Made by a program: the position numbers and the translations under genes. 64,000 nt of DNA, taken from the NCBI GenBank assembly GCA_018398765.1, contig JAHBMJ010001372.1, positions 5,991 through 69,990 on the forward strand. Reading direction: 5' to 3'. Below the pieces are notes generated by a model. It saw nothing but the letters and a program-made list of their open reading frames with translations, searched no databases and was not told the DNA's origin. Of this stretch, positions 56,730 through 64,000 are shown piece by piece. This stretch comes from Chromera velia (taxonomy: Eukaryota > Sar > Chromeraceae). Position 1 is the first letter of the stretch. Each line of letters opens with the position of its first letter.

Positions 56730-57559
56730 AAAGGTTCCAGTTTGTCCCGTCTGTTCTGAATCTAGGAACACTGCTCATTGATCACTTTTAATGCGGCTTA
56801 TTTCTCAAGCGGCGGTAGAGTAGAACTTGGAGAACAACGAAAAGAGGGGAGAGGCAGGGCAAAAACTTTCTAAAAGTTTGTCCCCTTGGCAAAGGCTACC
56901 CTTTGACGGCAGAGAACAACTTCAAAGAGACCCCCCCCATTAATTTGCCCCTCATTTTCTCAACCTTCTTTTCTTCCTTTCCTTTCATGCGCTTGCCCCC
57001 CCTTTTTTTTCCCTTCTTGTTTGTATACAAAGAATCAATTACAAAAGGATCGCTTAGTTTGCACCCTCCAAGTCAAAAGACGCAGAAAACGCTGCGACCT
57101 CCCTACCGAGAAGGCACTCAGGCTGGAAGGGCCCTCTGGTTCCCCTCCTGCTATGAATTGAACAGAGAAGATTTGCGGCAACGAAACGCTGTAGCGTGCA
57201 GGAAAGAACTTTATAATACCGGTCCATCAGCTTTGTCTGCACTGCCTTATCTCCCTCTCCTCCTCTCACTCTTCCGGCCCCCAACTTCGCTATCTAGACA
57301 CACATGCTGTAATGTTTCTTTCATTTACTTTCACTCATATTTTGGCCATTCTAGTAGTAGCATAGTAGCATATGTAGTAGCCAAACATTATATACACCTT
57401 CTATTATCAACTTACTCTTTTAAATCATCTAGCTGTGACTGAGACTGTGAGCTAGTCTATATAATATTTAAACATAACGTTATACAAGTCCTAAAGTTGC
57501 TGTAGTTGATTGTGCTCACTTACTCACTCACTAACATACTTAGTCACTGACTTATTGAG
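56730..57559. other. no gene seen
   Basis: Mixed composition with a pyrimidine-rich stretch at 56935-57020. Open frames have no conserved features. 57340-57380 contains TAGTAGTAGCATAGTAGCAT short repeats. Confidence 0.35.
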
Positions 57560-59100
57560 TCATTCTTGCTTTCCTTACTAATTCACTCACTCACTGTCTT
57601 ACTTACTCACTCACTTACTCCCTCATTTTCCCTGTCTCTCTTCGATCACTCACCCATATACCCAAAGTTAACGGCTTCTATCAACACTCTCACATCCACA
57701 CACCCAAACGGCTTTTGTTCACATACTCGCTCTCTCTGCCTCTCTTCGTTTATTTCTATTTACCCACGGGCCCTAGCGGCTTGAAGTTCTGTTTACACAC
57801 TGAGTCTCATTCTCTCTTAGTGACAGGCTGTCTCTATTTATTCAGGTATCCATACGCCCATGCAAATATCTTCTGCTGACATGCTTGTGCGAGTCCTTGT
57901 CCCTCTTCATTCATCCACACGCCCAACCGGCTCCTGTTCACCTAGCTTGTTCACACTGGTTCACACACTCGCTTTCTTTGTCTGTGTTCATGCACCTACA
58001 CCGTCGTAACGCCCCAAACGGCTTCTGTTTACACACTCGCTCTCCATGTTTCTCTTCATTATTCTTCATTGATTCACTGCATGAGGCCTAAGCGGCTTCT
58101 ATTCACATACTCGCTCTCCTTGTATTTCCTTGTCTCTCTTCATTCACCCACACGCCCAAACGGCTTCTGTTCACACACTCACTCTCCCTGTCTTTTTTAA
58201 TTTATCAGCAGGCCCAAGCGGCTTCTGTTCACATACTTGATATCTCTTTATTTATCCACAGGCCTAGCCATAGGCCCGAACGGCTTTTATTCAATAACAC
58301 ATAATTGATCCCTCTTCATTCATCCACGGGCCCAAACAGCTCCTGTTCCTAGCTTCTGTTCACACACTCACTCTCTTTGTCTCTCTTTTTTCACCTGCAC
58401 GCCCAACCGGCTTCTGTTTACACATTCGCTCTCCTTATATCTCCTTGTCTCCCTTCATTCACCCACACGCCCAAGCAGCTTCTGTTCACACACTCGCTCT
58501 CCTTGTATCTCTTTGTCTTCCTTCATTCACCCACACGTCCAAACGGCTTCTGTTCACACACTCACTCTCCTTGTATCTCCTTGTCTCCCTTCATTCACCC
58601 ACACGCCCAAACGGCTTCTGTTCACACACTTGTTCTCCCTGTCTCTCTTCACTCATCCATAGGTCCAAGCGGCTTCTGTATGTTTCTGTTCATACACTTG
58701 ATCTCTCTTCATTCATCCACAGGCCTAACCAGCGGCCCAAGCAGCTTTTTTTCAATGACACACAATTGATTTCTCTTCATTCATCTATGGGCCTAAGCGG
58801 CTTCTGTTCACATACTCGTTCTCCTTGTCTCGCCCGCACGCCCAAACAGCTTCTGTTCACAAACTCATACATACTATAAACACGCTCGCTCTCTCTATCT
58901 CTCTTTATTCATCCACCTACAGGCCTAAGCCTAGGCCTAAGCGGATTCTGTTACTGCACACACTTCTTTTTCATACCCCTCTTTCTCTATGCACCCGCAC
59001 GCCCAAACATTCACCCACATGCCCAAACGGCTTCTGACAGTGTTCACACACTTGCTTACCTAGCTTTATCCATAGGCCCAAACGGCTTCTGTTCACATCT
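57560..59100 (+). repeat. degenerate minisatellite, roughly 20 units of 55-90 bp
   Basis: Units centre on CCCAAACGGCTTCTGTTCAC, then ACACTCGCTCTCCTTGTCTC, then TTCATTCACCCACACG. Spacing and sequence vary, and some units are shortened. 58390-58640 is the most regular part. The same family occurs inverted at 50417-50580. Confidence 0.85.
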
Positions 59101-59742
59101 CTCCCTCTTAAACTCACCAAACGCTGGACCCATATGCGGTGAGCCTCTCCATAACATTTCAAAGCGAATACTACAGCATCCACAGCGACACACACTATAT
59201 ATAGACAGTATTTTGTATCCCAAATCCTCAAGTGGAGGTAGAAGGAAGTCGAGAAACCAGGTGCTGAAGAATGATAAGAGGGGCCAAGTAGAGAGAAAGA
59301 AGACGGGCAAAAAGAGGTTCCTGCAGATCAAATTAACCGTTTTTCCTCTTTGTCAAGCGCACTCAGTCGTGGTGCGGCTTATTCTTGACTTTGTAAGGCG
59401 GCATGTCTTAACTTGCTACTGAGCTTGGTAGCATAGTCAAACAACGGAGCAATTCAGAGCAGCTTCACTTAGACGGTATGCTTTATCGCCTTCCTTGAAA
59501 ACTATACAGATGATCGAATCTACGTACAATTCCCCTCCATGTGTGTTTTTACATATGTACCGATACATCAAGGTTAGACAAAAGGTGCATGTTCGCCATG
59601 CATGCGCTGTACAGTTGCCGGAAAGCGCGGGTCCCGAAAGGCAAATGTAACCCGATTTATTGGTAATTGGACTTTTTTTTTCCATAGGTGTGGCTAAGGG
59701 CCTTAACAGATACCATGGCCGGGGGCCACGGCACGCATTGGA
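59101..59742. other. no gene seen
   Basis: Short open frames on both strands without splice or domain support. 59713-59735 is a GC-rich palindrome-like CCATGGCCGGGGGCCACGG. Confidence 0.35.
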
Positions 59743-59878
59743 TGAAGCGGATGAACGCGCGATAAGTCGAGAACGGATATGAGCTAAACGCCCGGTACGG
59801 CCCCGGATATGAATCCTGGCCCGGCAAAGCAAGAATATAGACCACGTGCGTGTCCTACAACCACGGCGGCACGCAACA
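59743..59878 (+). repeat. ~140-bp dispersed repeat, copy B
   Basis: Second copy of the family at 55305-55448, same orientation, with a 2-base insertion (GCG) near its start and about ten substitutions. Confidence 0.75.
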
Positions 59879-59929
59879 GCCTGCCAACAGGTTACGTTTA
59901 ACCTAACCTAGGTTAATTTGACTGCCAGG

Positions 59930-59990
59930 TCGGTTAGGTTTAGGTTTTAACCTACTTTCCATACCTTGGTGCCACCGCACTACATATGTG
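59930..59990 (-). repeat. short dispersed repeat, inverted copy of 54.8 kb
   Basis: Reverse complement of the 54765-54830 motif: TTTTAACCTACTTTCCATAC then CTTGGTGCCACC. Together with the direct 140-bp repeats this shows that 54.7-55.5 kb and 59.7-60.0 kb share more than one family. Confidence 0.5.
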
Positions 59991-61739
59991 TCACCGCCTG
60001 ATAAGTGGGACTTTTTATAGGCTTGGGGGGAGGACAGGTTTTCAAAGTTCAAAAATTTAAGAATTATTTTGCATATCCCCGTCGTCACTAACCATCTCAG
60101 TTCTATATTAGTAGTACTAACTACTAGTATACGGTTAATGACTATAGGAACAAGTAGTTTGTTATGCTAGTTGTTGTATTATGCTCAGTATATCATTGAT
60201 TGATTGATACTATCTATACATATAAAGTACAATTATGAATTAATACAATAGTATAATAATGTTATAATAATGTTTTCTATTTAAAAAATTAATATTGATT
60301 GATTTATGTTGCCTCCCGGCCTTCAAATTAATTAATTCCCATTGTGTTCATTTTTTATGAAAGTTAGCAAGCTGATATGACACTAGATCTGACATTACAT
60401 TCTAGATTACATTAAATCAGATACACTAAGAGATCCACCTGTTTTGTCCCCCCTGTCCGGCCACCTTATACCGTCCAAACAGAAAATAAAGCGAGGACAA
60501 GAACCTTAGGGAAATTCTAGAGAAGGAACGTGAGCAACACTCATTCAGGTAACAGTTTACAGAAGGTTTTAAATTAGCTGTAGAGCGATCTGGGATTCCA
60601 GTCAGCTGGGTTCATTCTATCATTGCTCAATTTCTACTTATGTTTCTCTCTGTTCCTCTTTCTCAGAGTCTCAAACTCCCAATCTATGACAAACTTGAAC
60701 AGACATTAGCTTCAAACGATCCTATCTGTTGCTCAAGTAACATGTTGCTTGAATGTAAACATTGCGAAGGTTAGACCAGGTCAGACTCAACTTCGATCGA
60801 CGCGCGCGTGACACGTACGAAGCAAAGAATGTGGCGCGGCACGCTGACTCACTCAGTCATGGCACATGCGAAGGCTCAAAGGGCGGCGCCACAGGGTAGG
60901 ACTCCACAGATCCCCCCCGGCCACGAACAGGAAAATCGCGTCCTCACGATCAGCCAAACACATCCGAGCATGCGCGGAAAGGAAAAAGGAGGCGAGTGAA
61001 AGAGTATGAGCAACCAGACTTAATGTAAACCTATGTAACCAATAGAACACTGACACTTCAAAGCATACAGTTGAAAGAATGAAATCTTGAGCATCCACGC
61101 ACCATGACAGAGGCATCGTGAGAAAACACAAACATAGAAATCCCTTCGGCACCTAGTTTGGCACCGTTATTGAGACAGTCATTCACAGTTAACCGACTCT
61201 TAAGCGGAAGCTGACAAGCAGAAAAGTTTCTACCCAGTGACAGAAATCAATCAGATTAAAGGGTGTAAACATGAACAGACTTGCAATGAAGAACCTCTTC
61301 CTTTTTTCATCTATCTACGCTGGAGGTACTCCTACTGGGTGGTAGTATCACCACTGCCTCGCCAGCAACGCCAACCCGCCAGGTTTTTCCTCAAAAAACC
61401 TGTTTTAGGGACGTTGGCTTGCTCGTGGCCTACAAAAGCACACCATCTCTACCTGACGGCAGAGCTCGAGCTTCCTAATGCAAGGTCTTACATTTCCCCA
61501 GCTCTCCATTAACCCCTCATATCTCTGCAAAAGAAAGAATGAGACGGAAATGCTGGACAGAAAGAGTAACAGAGAGCAAGACACAGTTAGGCCTGTGCGG
61601 TCACATACATGCATGCATCCCCATGCCGATGTATGCGCTTATAGTCGTTCACTTTCCTTTTTTTTTTGTTTTCATCCTCCTCCGTTTTATTCTGTTACTT
61701 CTTACTCCCGCTTTACTTTCCCCTCTCTGTCCTAGGGTC
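59991..61739. other. no gene seen
   Basis: 60060-60420 is AT-rich with (TTGATTGA) and TAATAATG runs. 60460-61500 has ordinary composition but no supported frame. 61320-61400 is GC-rich with CCTGTTTT/AAAACCTG short inverted repeats near 61390. Confidence 0.35.
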
Positions 61740-62074
61740 TGACACTCTGTAAGAGTACCCTAGGTTTGAAGTTAGATTTTTCAATAAAAACTTAAATTTT
61801 TGATGTTTTAAAAGAGATTTTTGGAGCTTAATTTGCTAGAAAAGCTTAAAAAATGCTAAAATAGGGTAGGTTTAGATGAGTTTAAAACCTATTTGCTACA
61901 TTAGGTTTAGAATTGGTTTGGAAACCATGGTCGCGCCAGACTCAAACCTTCCAAACCTCTTCAAACCTCTCTAAACCTGGTCAAACTTCTAAAATCTGTA
62001 TGTGAATGATCTGTTAAAAGCACATTTTGTACGTTTTTGCCGGCAGGACCACATTTGTGACAGTGTGACACTCT
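61740..62074. repeat. AT-rich segment flanked by 9-bp direct repeats
   Basis: TGACACTCT occurs at 61740-61748 and at 62066-62074, bracketing 317 bp of AT-rich sequence with AAACCTC/GAGGTTT-like short repeats (CAAACCTCTTCAAACCTCTC). A 9-bp duplication would suit a Mutator-type MITE, but no terminal inverted repeat is visible, so chance is possible. Confidence 0.3.
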
Positions 62075-62372
62075 ATGCATGAGCGTTTCAGGAAGGGGAT
62101 ACAGCCTCGCTTGCATCAGCATTCACAGCAGCCGCTGCATTCTCCTTATCCTGCTCCCCCACCTTTTCCCCTCTCTTCTTTCCCGGCACGATCTTTGTTT
62201 GCTTGATCGCCTCTCCATGGAAACCATACATATGATTAAAGAATTTGGTCAGGACAAATTTCACCTTTCCAGACAGCCACTATGCCATGAAGAGCTTTGT
62301 CTATCCGTCTGTAACGGACCAGAGCTTGCACTCAATTTTCACCTTGTAATTGTTCTTGTATGAGGCCCCATC

Positions 62373-62876
62373 CTACTCTGGATCGAACAGTCTGACCTTA
62401 TGAATCGCGAAGTCAGGCTCTGCCCCCCCTTCCTCAAGGGTGGAAAAGGACACAATTGTCGTATCTTTGGCGTCACTCTTTACCTTTTTAATAGCTGCGA
62501 TGATGTGATCTTTAATCACCCTTTCTCCAGGCTTCGGCGGAACAGCCTGCTTAGGTTTTTTCAGGGGCTTCTCCTCCATGCTGTTGCCTACAGTTTCTTT
62601 GGTAGTTCCTTTAAGACGCTCCCTCTTGTAGTGAGTGTCTTGAGCAATTTCCACGAAGGGTCTCTTTGCTTTCTCTCTGATCTCATCCAGGTATCCTGCA
62701 TAGAGTGCGTCATACTTCTGAGTAAAGGCCCTCCATCTCTCTAGCTGCTGCCGAGAAGTCGCTCCATAAATGATAAAAGGAAGAACATGCTGGGGGAGAA
62801 GATTTTCGAACAATGGCTTTTTTCTGTTTGCAAGTGGTTCCATCCCATTTTCTTGCTCATACCAGGCATTCGCCAT
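62373..62876 (-). CDS. unknown protein, minus-strand ORF (possibly partial or decayed)
   Basis: Starts at the ATG at 62876 (the frame is open further upstream into a CT repeat) and ends at a stop at 62373, 167 residues. It looks like a real soluble protein: FENLLPQHVLPFIIYGATSR, QQLERWRAFTQKYDALYAGY, a Lys/Pro linker (KPLKKPKQAVPPKPGE), then IKDHIIAAIKKVKSDAKDTT. The same frame continues past the stop as coding-like sequence for a short way, and 62080-62370 is also coding-like on this strand, so the ORF may be a fragment. Not recognised. Its coding style resembles the fragment at 8.6-9.4 kb, but I found no shared motif. Confidence 0.45.
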   Translation of the reverse strand: MANAWYEQENGMEPLANRKKPLFENLLPQHVLPFIIYGATSRQQLERWRAFTQKYDALYAGYLDEIREKAKRPFVEIAQDTHYKRERLKGTTKETVGNSMEEKPLKKPKQAVPPKPGERVIKDHIIAAIKKVKSDAKDTTIVSFSTLEEGGAEPDFAIHKVRLFDPE

Positions 62877-62907
62877 ATCAGCCAACTTCAGAAAGAGAAC
62901 CTTCTTG

Positions 62908-63044
<137 letters not shown>

Positions 63045-63315
63045 AAGCAGACATCAAAGCAAGAGATGCAAAGAACCTTGTGGTGTGCCCATATGTCACT
63101 TCTGTGCGATGCAAGACCGTTTCCTTTCCACACTTGCTGTCTTCTCTTTAACCTTTTCAAACAATGTACGGTGCATGCTAGTATACGCCGGAACCCCTAA
63201 GGCGTAGCCCTCTCCCCCCCCCTCCCTCTCTCCCTCTCCCCCTCACCCTCTCCTTCTCTCCCCTCTCTACCTCTCCTCCCCTACATTCAAAATATCAATG
63301 ATCATATGTTTGCAG

Positions 63316-63738
63316 GTGACTGTTCCTGGTGTTAGTCCTAGGGGGGGTGTACGAAGAAACAAGTTCATGAAGGACAACATGTATGCCTTCAACTGGAAGA
63401 ACCTCGTCAACTTGTCGAACTATGGAGAGATCCAGAGTGAGGACAACATCGGCTCTGCTGAAGAGGAATCTGTAGGTGCACGCGCTGGTCAGCAAGTTTC
63501 AGAGACAGGCCTTTCAAGAAGCAGTGGGCCGACAAACAGCCGTGACCCTTTGCAGGCAACAGAAAGGAGAAGAAGAGAAGGAGCAGCGGTGGAGGTTAAA
63601 GAGGGAGAAAGCACTCAAGAGGTGATTGAGAGTGGCCTGCTCAACAGTGAAGCAGACCTTCTGCGCGCAGAAGATTTATTGATTCAAGCAGCTCAAGCTG
63701 AGGAGACAGTTTCTCCAAGCGAGCGAAGAGTTAGACGG
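63316..63738 (+). CDS. exon of an unknown protein
   Basis: A 141-codon phase-0 exon between TTTGCAG and CGG/GTGCAT. It begins VTVPGVSPRGGVRRNKFMKD, then a possibly folded stretch (MYAFNWKNLVNLSNYGEI), followed by Glu/Arg/Ser-rich charged sequence and a helical end (LLNSEADLLRAEDLLIQAAQ). A 5' exon must lie upstream. The next coding stretch starts about 75 bp downstream. Not recognised. Confidence 0.5.
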
Positions 63739-63814
63739 GTGCATGCATGTGCAGCATCCTGTTCGCAGTGATATGTTGCTCTCATCTGTATGCATTTTGC
63801 TTCGCAACGAGAAG

Positions 63815-64000
63815 CTTACTGCTGACAGAGGAGAGAGCATCGCACGTAAGCCTCTTCTTTGCCATACAAGGCCTGAGAGGGGAGAGTATTCTGTTGGGTT
63901 GGGGGATATCGTTGCGGTATGGTATGAAGAGAAACCTGGAGAACATGAGTGGTATGTTTCTAAGGTGGTCGATCTGGTGAATCCGGAAGACATTCACCCT
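63815..64000 (+). CDS. partial exon with Tudor/SH3-like segment
   Basis: An open 62-codon stretch runs off the window end. After a charged start (ADRGESIARKPLLCH), GLGDIVAVWYEEK and EWYVSKVVDLVNPED match the pattern G-D-x-V-x-V-x-Y…W-Y-x-x-K-V of small SH3-like beta-barrels (Tudor, Agenet, chromo-barrel type). Such barrels bind peptides or methylated residues, or occur at the end of mobile-element polyproteins. It probably belongs with the exon at 63316-63738; the exact acceptor is uncertain. Confidence 0.45.

Overview
The window is nuclear DNA of a microbial eukaryote. Genes have GT-AG introns, promoters lie far apart, microsatellites are abundant, and LTR retrotransposons sit beside ordinary housekeeping genes (a Tel2/TELO2-like protein, a Qa-SNARE, a MYND-finger protein). 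Base composition, intron style, Copia elements and Ser/Pro/Gly-rich disordered proteins would fit a chromerid alga such as Chromera, but that placement is inference; no marker gene here settles it. There is no rRNA, no convincing tRNA and no CRISPR.

Left part (1-18.4 kb) is a mobile-element district: a TA-flanked MITE (483-985), a run of A-tract/T-tract modules (988-2030), a decayed minus-strand Copia element (2031-8194), a low-coding island with AT-rich inverted repeats and a long ATCC array (8.2-11.0 kb), and a plus-strand Copia element with clean ends and a 5-bp target duplication (11705-17530) sitting inside an older decayed reading frame. Both Copia elements are broken. Their LTR pairs differ by about 5-6%, almost entirely by transitions.

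Middle part (18.5-45.7 kb) is the gene-bearing block: an intronless MYND-finger gene (-), a secreted protein with a Ca2+-loop motif (+, 5 exons, one intron carrying fifteen identical 32-bp repeats), a syntaxin (-), a Ser/Pro/Gly-rich protein (-), a TELO2-like gene (+, at least 6 exons), a small two-exon gene with a possible targeting peptide (-), and a two-exon disordered nuclear-type protein with many Ser/Thr-Pro sites (-). Neighbours do not form an operon or an obvious pathway.

Right part (45.7-64 kb) is mostly non-coding: dinucleotide arrays, several dispersed repeat families in two copies each (49.2/56.7 kb; 55.3/59.7 kb), a degenerate minisatellite family at 50.4 and 57.6-59.1 kb in opposite orientations, a foldback MITE (54446-54679), a broken zinc-motif reading frame with a C-x2-C...SHLIP signature (52.4-54.1 kb), and, at the right edge, a minus-strand ORF and the start of a plus-strand gene with a Tudor/SH3-like segment cut by the window end. 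All exon limits come from reading frame, phase and splice consensus by eye.
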